57,643 nt of DNA. Source: JAFGTX01 sp942492225. GTDB lineage: Bacteria; Bacillota; Clostridia; Peptostreptococcales; Acidaminobacteraceae. The stretch is from contig CALODS010000044.1 in NCBI GenBank assembly GCA_942492225.1, forward strand, positions 1 through 57,643. The letters are read 5' to 3'. Positions 27,201 to 35,228 of the stretch are shown here, piece after piece. A program made the position numbers and the translations under genes. The number at the start of each line of letters is the position of its first letter. The first letter of the stretch is position 1. The notes under the pieces are model-generated. The model saw only the letters and a program-made list of their open reading frames with translations. It was not told the origin of the DNA and did not search any database.

Positions 27201-29684
27201 ATATCACAATGGTTTAAATATGTGCATGAAGACGATGTAGTGAAAATTGGTGAAATAATGCAGAACACAATGACACAAGGCATTGAAGACTATCGCACGG
27301 ATTTTAGGGTAATTAAGCCGTCAGGTGAAGTTATGTATGTGATGTCAATTGGTAAATTCGAGTATGATGAAGTTGGTAATCCACTGTTTGCAACAGGATT
27401 AGTTTGGGATATTACAGATATAAAAAAAGCTGAGAATGATTTGGCCTTAGCAAAAGAGATTGCTGAAGAGGCAACGAAATCTAAGTCGGATTTTCTTGCT
27501 AACATGAGCCATGAAATTAGAACCCCTATGAATGCTGTTATTGGATTGAATCACTTACTTTCAAGGACGGATCTTACGAGAAAGCAGATGGATTATGTTC
27601 GAAAAATTGGTGCAAGTGCTCAGGGTTTACTTGGCATTATTAACGATATTTTAGATTTTTCTAAGATTGAAGCCGGTAAGCTACAAATTGATTATACAAA
27701 CTTTGATCTCAATGGGATACTTGATAATTTGTCCAACATGGTCAATTTAAAGGCTATGGAAAAAGGTATTGAAATTATATTTGATGTCTCTTTAGATGTC
27801 CCAATTATGCTTAAAGGTGACCCTTTAAGATTGGGTCAAATTTTACTTAATTTAGTGAACAATGCTGTCAAATTTACAGATAGAGGAGAGATTAAAATTC
27901 TAATTGGCGTTTCAGAATTAAATGAGGAAAAAGTCAAATTGAATTTTGCCGTTTCGGATACCGGTATTGGTATGACGGAAGAACAAAAGAATAAATTGTT
28001 CCAAGCATTCTCCCAAGCAGATACTTCAACTTCTAGAAAATATGGTGGGACAGGCCTTGGTCTTACAATTTCTAAAAAACTATGCGAAATGATGAATGGT
28101 GAGATTTGGGTTGAAAGCGAGTATGGCAAAGGCAGTGTCTTCCAGTTTACAGCAGAGTTTGACATTCAATTAGACGCACGTAAAAAAAGTGAAATTATTC
28201 CGCAAATTTTAAAAGGGTTGAAGGTACTGGTTGTTGATGATAATGAATCGGCTAGATTGGTTATGGATAACTATTTGAAGGATTTTGCTTTTAGAGTAGA
28301 CTTGTGTGAATCTGGAGAAGATGCTATTAGAATAGTATTTGATGCTGCCCAAGGAGATGATCCATATCAACTTATCTTTATGGATTGGAAAATGCAAGGG
28401 ATCAATGGTATAGAAGCGTCAAAAGAAATCAATCGAATTATACCGATCGATCATATGCCTAAAATCATCATGGTCACAAGTTATGGTAGAGAAGAAATTA
28501 TCGATCAATCAACAGAGGCAGGATTAGATGGTTTCCTCATCAAACCGGTGAATCAATCTCTAATTTTTGATACCATTATTGAAGTTTTTAATCAAGGAGA
28601 CCTAATTGAAATGGATTCTGGATATATTGAAAAAAAACCTTCATATGATATAAGCGAAATTAAAGGCGCACGTATTTTATTAGTAGAAGACAATGAAATG
28701 AATCAACAAGTAGCGACAGAACTGTTAGAATCTGAAGGCTTTTCTGTAGATATCGCTGAAAATGGCCAATTAGCTATAGAGGCTTATATGGCTGCAAAGA
28801 GTAATTCATATGACATAATCCTGATGGATCTTCAAATGCCAGTCATGGATGGAATAACAGCAGCAGAACATATTTTAAGAGATGATCAATCTTTTAAAAC
28901 ACCTATTGTTGCTATGACCGCAGATGCAATGAGCGGCGTTCATGAAAAAGTCCTAAAAATTGGAATGAAAGATTATATTACGAAGCCAATTGATATTGAA
29001 GAACTTTTTAATACATTATTGAAGTGGATTCAACCGAAAGAACGTGCACCGGTGAGTACACATAAGGAAAAACGGGATTTTGAGGCAGTTTCTATTCCTA
29101 AAATTTCTGGTATAGAAATAAATGAAGGCTTAGCAAGAGTTGCTGGTAATACCAAAGTTTATAAAAAATTGTTAATGTCCTTTGCAAAGTCAAACTCGGA
29201 TTATATAGATCAGATGAAACAATTACTTGCAGAGAATGATCTTGTTACTGCAGAGAGAATGGCACATACACTTAAAGGCGTCTCAGGCAATATTGGTGCA
29301 CTTGATATTTTTGAAGCATCTAAAAAATTAGATGATGCACTTAAAGATAAAGATTTTTCTGAACTACTCGTAAGGGAATTGTTGGACGCATTGGAAGTTA
29401 AGTTAGTTCAAGTTATGGACGATATAAATGATGCTTTTGAAAGCAGTGAGTTACCTATAAAAGCAGTTCAAAAAATATCTTTAGAGGAACTCCTTAAACT
29501 TAAAAATGATTTAGAGTCAGCCTTAGAAGATTACAGTACTGAGTCCTCTGAATTATTTGACATATTTGAACGGGAAAGTCAGGCGTTAGTAGACGAAAGT
29601 GTACTTCAAAACATAAGAAATCAAATTGATGCTTATGACTATGAAAATGCACTAGCGATAATCAAAAGTATTGATTTTGAGTAG
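24240..29684 (+). CDS. Hybrid sensor histidine kinase: PAS, PocR, five more PAS, HisKA, HATPase, two REC, Hpt
   Basis: 1814 aa, no membrane segment, so cytoplasmic. Order by approximate residue: PAS 7-130; PocR ligand-binding domain 215-375 with several cysteines (VCTDFHRANKDSCEKC, MTDCASP); coiled coil 380-450; PAS domains near 450-565, 575-695, 700-818, 828-935 and 946-1065; HisKA with phospho-His1091 in NMSHEIRTPMNAV; HATPase 1190-1310 (NNAVKF, DTGIGM, GGTGLGL); REC1 with Asp1382; REC2 with Asp1530; Hpt with His1676 (MAHTLKGVSGNIGA). All phosphotransfer residues are present. PocR domains sense small molecules such as propanediol or hydrocarbons in known cases. It probably passes phosphate to the receiver proteins encoded next. 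Confidence 0.95.
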   Translation: MIRKDGLFEELNQLIMESVPDGIVALDTKGLAVMINSAFTKILGYEKDEVINKEIHNVIHHTKKNGEHFHKVDCPMFKTSQDGLLRTVQDEVLWCKDGSSIPVEYSTTPIIKNDVLLGTVIIFRDISERLKIEKSLKESYEMKDRLNEVERFIHLAQGREERIIELKKEMNSYAEKLGVKKPYEDFDEIQYNNLNSPVEEVVVSKETKAELISELVTLEGLSSMFTHFTESMGVAAAIIDLEGTILVSSKWQRVCTDFHRANKDSCEKCIESDTSLAISLKSGEPYAMYNCKNGMTDCASPIIIEGTHIANVFIGQFHLETPNKSFFEKQAMQLDFPVEDYLNAVQEAPIIDKELLTHVLGFLTSFTSLITSLITEKIKSKNLQNSLMKKAEEMFSQQQMAMSLAEDAVKTKELTEQTYELEVEQARLIAVQETILEKNDELNKNKQKLEMALQTGEIGLYEIDLMTNTVVWDELTYQMYGQTKDTFETTLSNVFALLHPDDIDRVRQSFEKAMAASETWFSEYRILTESGDYNYLEGYGVFVLDENQKPIKVIGTMRNITERKFNEQSIFKAEQKLRMIITSVPDGILVIDHDGFIRMANLSAAKQLGYLVDEVIGQSVHKVLHSELERCEECLIIKSIKDGKERMISDTAFIRRDGSRFSARISTTPVGEDDKNVGVVLVFRDITKRKENELALVTSQKQIRTLVDTIRSVIYMKDTEGKHMLVNSFYEEATGIKSEDIIGKTDLEVMDPDVAKKIMLQDKMVMESKMPLSYEESVPTIDGVMKHYMTEKVPLIDSDGQVYGLCGISTDITMSKEAANQVASERAKLQEILDASPIGVGIATNGLVTMFNPAMRDIIDVEIGKAMPDVYVYEEERDKILKEVSEKGIIKNFDVQMYDPNHQPKDFLATYMKMDFNGEEGILGWLLDITERKQMEREINEAKTSLDIALTSAKMGTWKYFPSENRLEADDMTIKLYGLTADELDGSISQWFKYVHEDDVVKIGEIMQNTMTQGIEDYRTDFRVIKPSGEVMYVMSIGKFEYDEVGNPLFATGLVWDITDIKKAENDLALAKEIAEEATKSKSDFLANMSHEIRTPMNAVIGLNHLLSRTDLTRKQMDYVRKIGASAQGLLGIINDILDFSKIEAGKLQIDYTNFDLNGILDNLSNMVNLKAMEKGIEIIFDVSLDVPIMLKGDPLRLGQILLNLVNNAVKFTDRGEIKILIGVSELNEEKVKLNFAVSDTGIGMTEEQKNKLFQAFSQADTSTSRKYGGTGLGLTISKKLCEMMNGEIWVESEYGKGSVFQFTAEFDIQLDARKKSEIIPQILKGLKVLVVDDNESARLVMDNYLKDFAFRVDLCESGEDAIRIVFDAAQGDDPYQLIFMDWKMQGINGIEASKEINRIIPIDHMPKIIMVTSYGREEIIDQSTEAGLDGFLIKPVNQSLIFDTIIEVFNQGDLIEMDSGYIEKKPSYDISEIKGARILLVEDNEMNQQVATELLESEGFSVDIAENGQLAIEAYMAAKSNSYDIILMDLQMPVMDGITAAEHILRDDQSFKTPIVAMTADAMSGVHEKVLKIGMKDYITKPIDIEELFNTLLKWIQPKERAPVSTHKEKRDFEAVSIPKISGIEINEGLARVAGNTKVYKKLLMSFAKSNSDYIDQMKQLLAENDLVTAERMAHTLKGVSGNIGALDIFEASKKLDDALKDKDFSELLVRELLDALEVKLVQVMDDINDAFESSELPIKAVQKISLEELLKLKNDLESALEDYSTESSELFDIFERESQALVDESVLQNIRNQIDAYDYENALAIIKSIDFE

Positions 29685-29697
29685 GAGACGTTAGTAT

Positions 29698-30708
29698 ATG
29701 AAAGATAAAACTATATTGATAGTTGATGACGCGCCAAGTAATATTACTTTTCTAAAGAGTGTTTTAGAAGAAACTTATGTCATAAAGGCAGCGATTAATG
29801 GTGTGACGGCACTTAAAATATTGAATAAACAAGCCCCACCTGATTTAATTTTATTGGATATTAATATGCCAGAAATGGATGGTTATGAAGTTTGTAGACA
29901 GATCAAAGTAAATGCAATGCTTAAGGATATCCCTATTATTTTTGTTACTTCTAATACATCTTCAGAAGAAGTCACCAAGGGATTTGAAGTTGGTGGTGTG
30001 GATTACGTAACAAAACCTTATAATCCCAATGAATTAAAATCGAGAATTGCCACACATATTCTTTTGAAAGATTCACGCGAAAAACTTGTCGTTCTTGCGA
30101 ATAAACTTGGCAAATATCTTTCGCCAGAAATATATCAATCTATCTTCTCAGGAGAACAAGAGGTTGTTGTTGGCTCAAGAAAGCAAGATTTAACGATTTT
30201 TTTTAGTGATATTGTAGATTTTACGCCCAAAGTTGAACAAATGGACAGCGAGGAACTAACGTCGTGGCTTAATAGCTATATGAATAAAATGGCTGAAATT
30301 ACTATGAAGTATGGTGGCACTTTAGATAAATTCATAGGTGATGCAGTTATGGTCTTCTTTGGAGATCCAAGAACAAGAGGCCTTGAAGAAGATGCTGTGG
30401 CATGTATTGAAATGGCTTGTGAAATGGTCGCCGCAGCAAAATTACTTCATATTGATATTCGAGTGGGTATTAATAGTGGTGAGTGCTTTGTAGGAAATTT
30501 CGGGAGTGATAGTCGACTTGAATATACGATTATAGGTAAAAATGTTAATGTCGCCCAAAGATTAGAATCCAATGCTGAAGCAGGAAAAATTCTTATTTCT
30601 GAAGCTACTTATGAGTTGGTGAAATCGAGAATACCTTGTAAGAACAATGGCTTTATAAAAGTTAAAGGAATAGAAAGAGATCTTAATACTTTTTGGGTAG
30701 AAAAATGA
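29698..30708 (+). CDS. Response regulator with class III adenylate cyclase output
   Basis: 336 aa, starting 13 bases after the hybrid kinase. Receiver domain 1-120 with phospho-acceptor Asp54 (LLDINMPEMDGYEV), a short helical linker KLGKYLSPEIYQSIFSG, and a class III cyclase domain from about 160. Metal ligands are Asp171 (FFSDIVDFT) and Asp215 (FIGDAVMVFFGDP). Lys211 is the adenine-specifying position, and N284 and R288 (NVNVAQRLE) are the transition-state pair. All catalytic residues are kept, so it is probably active and makes cAMP. This links phosphorelay input to a cyclic nucleotide; a cAMP receptor is not seen in the window. Confidence 0.92.
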   Translation: MKDKTILIVDDAPSNITFLKSVLEETYVIKAAINGVTALKILNKQAPPDLILLDINMPEMDGYEVCRQIKVNAMLKDIPIIFVTSNTSSEEVTKGFEVGGVDYVTKPYNPNELKSRIATHILLKDSREKLVVLANKLGKYLSPEIYQSIFSGEQEVVVGSRKQDLTIFFSDIVDFTPKVEQMDSEELTSWLNSYMNKMAEITMKYGGTLDKFIGDAVMVFFGDPRTRGLEEDAVACIEMACEMVAAAKLLHIDIRVGINSGECFVGNFGSDSRLEYTIIGKNVNVAQRLESNAEAGKILISEATYELVKSRIPCKNNGFIKVKGIERDLNTFWVEK

Positions 30709-30747
30709 ATTTAGTGACTTTAAAAGTTAAAGAAAGGAAATTCAAAG

Positions 30748-31134
30748 ATGAAAAAAACTGTTCTAGTTGTTGATGATACACCTGATAATTTGACTGTACT
30801 TGTTGAAATACTGAAACCTTATTATGCCGTTAAAGCTGCGCCAAAAGGGATTATCGCTTTAAAAATTGCTCAATCTAAACCTGATTTGATTTTATTAGAT
30901 ATTAATATGCCTGAAATGGACGGTTTTGAAGTGCTTGAACGGTTAAAATCATCAGAAACAACAAATCAAATTCCAGTGATTTTTATTTCAAGTAATAGTC
31001 ATCCAGATGAAGTACAAAAGGGCATATCATTGGGTGCAAGCGCATATCTTTTTAAGCCGATTAACGCTAGTAAAGTGTTGACTACAATTGAATCATTTTT
31101 AGAAAATGAAGTTGGAGGGGTATATGGAAATTGA
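30748..31134 (+). CDS. Stand-alone receiver domain protein
   Basis: 128 aa made only of a receiver domain: LVVDDTPDN acidic pocket, LLLDINMPEMDGFEVL phospho-acceptor, FISSN and LFKP as the conserved Thr/Ser and Lys positions. Such CheY-like proteins act as phosphate carriers or by protein contact. The gene follows the cyclase by 39 bases and overlaps the next one by 11 bases, so it is part of the same operon. It may shuttle phosphate from the Hpt domain of the hybrid kinase. Confidence 0.9.
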   Translation: MKKTVLVVDDTPDNLTVLVEILKPYYAVKAAPKGIIALKIAQSKPDLILLDINMPEMDGFEVLERLKSSETTNQIPVIFISSNSHPDEVQKGISLGASAYLFKPINASKVLTTIESFLENEVGGVYGN

Positions 31135-31807
31135 TAAGGGACAAAAGTTATTTTCTGAGACAATTCTCATAGTAGATGATGATCCGTTTAATTTGACAAT
31201 TTTGAATAATTTACTTAAATCAAATTATAAGATTAAAGTTGCGAATAATGGAGAGAATGCACTTAAAGTCGCAGCTTCCGATACATCAATTGACTTAATA
31301 TTACTTGATATTATCATGCCGGATATTACAGGATATGAAGTATGTCAAAAGTTAAAAGAAATGCCTAAATTAAAGGATATACCTGTTATCTTTACCAGCG
31401 CATTGACGGAGACTTGTGAAATTGTAAAAGGGTTTGATGTCGGTGGCGTAGATTATATTACCAAACCATTTAAACCTGAAGAGGTTAATGCTAGGGTAGG
31501 AGTTCATTTAGAGTTAAAACGTACAAAAAACGAAATACAATCTTTGCTTTCAAAAACATTGGTAGGGAGTGTGCGATTATTAGTGGATGTATTGACTTTT
31601 TCTCAACCACAATTGGTCCAGCGATCATATCGCATTCGGAAATATGCTAAGCCAATACTAGAAAAAATGAAATTTGATACGCAAGAAGCTTGGAATATTG
31701 AACTTGCAACAATGTTATCTCATATTGGCTGTATTGCCATTCCTAAAGAAATTATGGAAAAGGTCAATAAACAACAAAAATTGACAGAGGCTGAAGCATA
31801 CCAATAG
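31124..31807 (+). CDS. Receiver plus degenerate HD-domain protein, cut short by an amber codon
   Basis: 227 aa to the TAG at 31805-31807, from ATG 31124 behind GGAGGGG (31114-31120); the ATG at 31106 is not preceded by a site. Receiver domain at about 10-135 (LIVDDDPFNLT, LLLDIIMPDITGYEV, YITKPFKPEE), then an HD-GYP-like fold. At the expected LHDIGK position it reads LSHIGC, so the metal-binding His-Asp pair is lost. The reading frame continues past the TAG with family-like sequence NQYPQLGAKLIENIPRLE. The intact product would be 388 aa. Loss of catalysis suggests a former or non-enzymatic signalling protein. Confidence 0.75.
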   Translation: MEIDKGQKLFSETILIVDDDPFNLTILNNLLKSNYKIKVANNGENALKVAASDTSIDLILLDIIMPDITGYEVCQKLKEMPKLKDIPVIFTSALTETCEIVKGFDVGGVDYITKPFKPEEVNARVGVHLELKRTKNEIQSLLSKTLVGSVRLLVDVLTFSQPQLVQRSYRIRKYAKPILEKMKFDTQEAWNIELATMLSHIGCIAIPKEIMEKVNKQQKLTEAEAYQ

Positions 31808-32290
31808 AATCAATATCCTCAGTTAGGTGCAAAGCTAATTGAAAATATTCCTAGACTTGAAAAGACGGCAGCCATAATTAAGAATCAAGTGACAAATCCT
31901 AATAGGATTACCTTTAGTAAAGAGCAGTCAGAATATTGGGGATGCGAATTGTTAAATCTTCTGATTGCATTTGATACAAGACTTGAATATAAAGAGGAAG
32001 AAGAAACGGCATATCACAAGGCAGTCCAATCTAATCCTAGATGTCCAAGTAAACTTTATATGACACTTAAGGAAGTAATTGAAGAGCAAAAGGGAATTCT
32101 TGAGTATACTATTACAATTGATAAATTAATACCAGGAATGATTTTAGCAAGGGATGTTAATATGAATAATGGGACAATGCTGATGACAAAAGAAACGGAA
32201 TTCAACATCAACCTAATTGATATACTTAAAAGACTCAATTTGCACGAAGTCTGTGGTGATGATGTATCTGTATATAATAATGCAAAGTAA
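31808..32290 (+). pseudogene. Remainder of the receiver-HD gene downstream of the amber stop
   Basis: Same frame as the preceding gene, open directly after TAG to the TAA at 32288-32290. The first part, YPQLGAKLIENIPRLEKTAAIIKNQ, matches the HPEIGAKILENIPRLEPVAEIIRYHHE stretch of HD-GYP proteins but lacks the second histidine cluster. It ends with DKLIPGMILARDVNMNNGTMLMTKE, a C-terminal block commonly found after HD domains. A GTG at 31889 could restart translation but has no good ribosome site. Treat as one interrupted gene unless the stop proves to be an error or is read through. Confidence 0.65.
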
Positions 32291-32299
32291 AATAATTAG

Positions 32300-32338
32300 G
32301 GACATTGATAAGTTTAGAACTAATCAATGTCCTTTTTT
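32300..32338 (+). terminator. Terminator of the signalling operon
   Basis: Stem GGACATTGAT (32300-32309) with ATCAATGTCC (32323-32332), extended inward by AGTT/AACT around a TAG loop after one mismatch, followed by T6. It starts 10 bases after the last stop. Confidence 0.9.
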
Positions 32339-32505
32339 ATGTGAGGATTACAATAATTAAATTAACAGTAAATGACAGTGTTTAAAAAGTGTTTATAGTA
32401 TATTTTGTTATTTCTGAATAGTTCGACTTTAAAACAGTATTACACACAAAAAAACAACACCTATATTATATAGTGAACTTAGAAAAATAAAGGGGGAACA
32501 GTATT

Positions 32506-33927
32506 ATGGGTAAAAGTTCAAAAAAACCGTCGTTTGGTATCGCATTATTAGTAGTTATGTTTTTGTTTGTAATTATTATTGCACAAGTGTTAGTGGTAGG
32601 AAGTCCAGATATACATATGACGTTAGTATTCTCTATTGCATTTGCAGTTGCAATGTTGATGATGAAAGGCACCAAATGGTCTACAGTAGAAGAAGGGATT
32701 ATGCATGGGTGTAAACTTGCGACTGTACCGATGCTAATTTTAATGTTTATTGGAATGTTGATTCCTGCATTTATTGCAGCGGGTACCATTCCAGCTTTAA
32801 TTTATTATGGTTTACAAATTATTAACCCATCAGTATTCTTGGTAACAGCAGCAATTATTTGTACAATTTCATCATTGTGTACGGGCAGCAGTTGGACAAC
32901 TGGTGGTACATTTGGTGTAGCGTTTATGGGGATTAGTATGGGACTTGGTATTCCACCAGCACTTACGGCAGGTGCTGTTATCTCTGGAGCGGTTATTGGT
33001 GACAAGTTATCGCCACTGTCGGATTCTACAAACTTAGCAGCAGGTGTTTGTGAAACAAATTTATTTGATCATATTAGAAGTATGATGTACACAACAGTAC
33101 CAGCATTTATAATTTCTTTGCTATTATATGGTCTTTTAGGAATGAAGTATAGCGCAAGTTCTATTGATACAACAGCGGTAGACGCAATTTTGAAGGGTAT
33201 TGGTGATAATTTTAATATTTCGCCACTGTTTACATTAATTAGTTTGATCCCTTTGATTGCAGTTATTCTTATGGCTGCCAAAAAAGTAAATGCGATTTCT
33301 GCAATGGTCATAGCATCTTTAATTGCTATGGTACTCGCAATGATTTTACAAAAATATTCTATTATTCAGATGATGTCTTATATGAATTATGGTTTCTCTA
33401 TTGATACTGGCGTAGCGGCAGTTGATAAACTACTGAATCGTGGTGGTATACAGTCAATGATGTGGACAGTTTCCCTAGGATACCTTGGATTATCTTATGG
33501 TGGTATTCTTGAAATCACTGGTACCTTAGAAGCAATTATAGAAAAAATGGCCGTATTGACAAAACGTGCAAGTAATTTAATTGTGACACATGTTTTATCA
33601 TCAATTTTAATTAATATTATTTCTGCAAGTCAGTATGTTGCGATAATCATACCTGGCAGAATGTATTTACCTGCTTATAAAAAATTAAATATTCGTTTGG
33701 ATGTGGCGTCAAGAACCTGTGAAGATTCAGGTACAGTAACATCTCCGCTGGTTCCTTGGGGACTGTGTGGTGTGTTCTTTGCTGGTACCCTTGGTGTGAA
33801 TACAATGGCTTACCTACCATATGCTTTCCTTTGTTACTTAACACCACTTGTGGCAATGCTTTATGCAGTCACTGGAAAATTCATTTGGAAGGAGGCACCT
33901 TCTGATACGGACGAGCAATCGGCTTAG
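32506..33927 (+). CDS. nhaC: NhaC-family Na+/H+ antiporter-like transporter
   Basis: 473 aa with about 11-12 membrane helices. The NhaC signature is plain: LCTGSSWTTGGTFGVAF and ISGAVIGDKLSPLSDSTNLAAG, and a second half repeat with CEDSGTVTSPLVPWGLCG. Behind AAAGGGGG. NhaC relatives exchange sodium for protons, and some exchange organic acids (malate/lactate). Here it is first in an operon with a peptidase and two amidohydrolases, spaced 14 bases from the next gene, so an organic substrate or product exchange is plausible. That function is inferred from context only. Confidence 0.88.
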   Translation: MGKSSKKPSFGIALLVVMFLFVIIIAQVLVVGSPDIHMTLVFSIAFAVAMLMMKGTKWSTVEEGIMHGCKLATVPMLILMFIGMLIPAFIAAGTIPALIYYGLQIINPSVFLVTAAIICTISSLCTGSSWTTGGTFGVAFMGISMGLGIPPALTAGAVISGAVIGDKLSPLSDSTNLAAGVCETNLFDHIRSMMYTTVPAFIISLLLYGLLGMKYSASSIDTTAVDAILKGIGDNFNISPLFTLISLIPLIAVILMAAKKVNAISAMVIASLIAMVLAMILQKYSIIQMMSYMNYGFSIDTGVAAVDKLLNRGGIQSMMWTVSLGYLGLSYGGILEITGTLEAIIEKMAVLTKRASNLIVTHVLSSILINIISASQYVAIIIPGRMYLPAYKKLNIRLDVASRTCEDSGTVTSPLVPWGLCGVFFAGTLGVNTMAYLPYAFLCYLTPLVAMLYAVTGKFIWKEAPSDTDEQSA

Positions 33928-33941
33928 AAGGGTTTGACAAC

Positions 33942-35141
33942 ATGTATATAATCAAAAAAGAAGAGACAACGGACTTATTATTAGATTTAGTTGCAATTGA
34001 GAGTCCTTATTTTGAAGAAGAAAAAATCATGGCTTATGTTTTGGAATGGTTTAATAAAAATGAAATCAATGCCTTTTTGCATGAGTACCACGAAAAAAAA
34101 GTGACTGGTTTTAAAGGTCAAAATGTTGTTGTTGAAATGATAGGACAAACGCCTGGGCCAACAATTTGCCTCAATGGACACTTGGATACGGTCAAATTAT
34201 GCAATGGCTGGACAAAGAATCCATTAGGTGAGCGCGATGGTGATCGTCTTTATGGACTTGGTGCACTAGATATGAAGTCGGGCTGTGCGTCTACAATGTT
34301 AGCACTCAAGGCATTCTCAAAAAATCATAAAAACTTTAGCGGCAAAATTATTTCGACCTACGTTTCAGTAGAAGAAGGACCTTATGGCATGGGTACAAAT
34401 GCCCTTATTGAAGAAGGGTATCTGGATAATGTGGATATATCTATTATTACAGAACCAAGTGCAGGATTTACCGGACAGCCATTTCCTGATGTGTGTCTTG
34501 GTGCACGCGGAGGCTATGGCTTAGACATTGAATTCTTTGGTGTGTCAGCTCATGCTGCAACACCAAATTTAGGAATTAATGCGGCGGAAGCAGCTTCAAA
34601 AGTAATAGGTGAATTAAAAAATGTTGAATATATTGAAGATCCCAATCTTGGCAAAGGGGATTTGTGCGTCGTAGCTGTTAATTGTGACGGTGGTGCATGT
34701 AGTGTACCAGACTATGCAAAAGTTAAGTTATTTTGGCACATTGTCGTTGGAGAAGACGAAGCAACAATTACAGCTGAAATTGAAAAGGCTATTGAACGGG
34801 CAGATATTGATTGTACTTATAAGATTAACTTTAGAGAAGCACCAAGTGAAGGGTCTAAGGGATTTTTACCTTATACAATTACTGGTGAAGAGCCTTTATC
34901 AAAGACTTTCTTAGAGACAGTTTCATCAGTGTGTGAAAAGGCGCCAAGTAGGTCATATTTTCAGAGTATTGGTGATTTTAATTACTTAGGATCACGACTG
35001 AATGCACCAGCTATCATCTTTGGTGCAGAAGGAAATAATTTTCATGGAAGTGATGAGTATGTGACCTTGGAATCTGTTTATAAAACAGCTCAAGTGATAT
35101 ATGCCTATCTTGAAAAAGTGCTGTGTGAAACAGTAAAATAG
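33942..35141 (+). CDS. M20-family metallopeptidase/deacylase (ArgE/DapE type)
   Basis: 399 aa. Metal and catalytic positions read in order: H in CLNGHLDTV followed by D, then D in LGALDMKSG, EE in VSVEEGPYGMG, E in ITEPS, and H in FHGSDEYV. The dimerisation domain lies at about 190-300, opening GARGGYGLDIEFFGVSAHAATP. Family members hydrolyse N-acyl amino acids or small peptides with two zinc ions. It follows the transporter by 14 bases. Joined with two amidohydrolases, it may complete breakdown of an imported amide. Substrate unknown. Confidence 0.9.
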   Translation: MYIIKKEETTDLLLDLVAIESPYFEEEKIMAYVLEWFNKNEINAFLHEYHEKKVTGFKGQNVVVEMIGQTPGPTICLNGHLDTVKLCNGWTKNPLGERDGDRLYGLGALDMKSGCASTMLALKAFSKNHKNFSGKIISTYVSVEEGPYGMGTNALIEEGYLDNVDISIITEPSAGFTGQPFPDVCLGARGGYGLDIEFFGVSAHAATPNLGINAAEAASKVIGELKNVEYIEDPNLGKGDLCVVAVNCDGGACSVPDYAKVKLFWHIVVGEDEATITAEIEKAIERADIDCTYKINFREAPSEGSKGFLPYTITGEEPLSKTFLETVSSVCEKAPSRSYFQSIGDFNYLGSRLNAPAIIFGAEGNNFHGSDEYVTLESVYKTAQVIYAYLEKVLCETVK

Positions 35142-35152
35142 TAACTTTAGTC

Positions 35153-35173
35153 AAGGGGGCATTTTGCTCCCTT
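35153..35173 (+). terminator. Hairpin between the M20 and first amidohydrolase genes
   Basis: Nine-base stem AAGGGGGCA (35153-35161) with TGCTCCCTT (35165-35173), one G-T pair, loop TTT. The tail is only TCTTT, so it may be an attenuator or a 3' end stabiliser rather than a full stop. Confidence 0.5.
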
Positions 35174-35228
35174 TCTTTAACTGTAATAAATGATAAAATT
35201 AGAGCATACATATAAGGGAGGTAAGAAA

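Noticed and set aside
34684..34914. 76-codon + strand frame inside the M20 gene.
   Set aside because: Overlaps strongly conserved coding sequence in another frame; no ribosome site or recognisable product.
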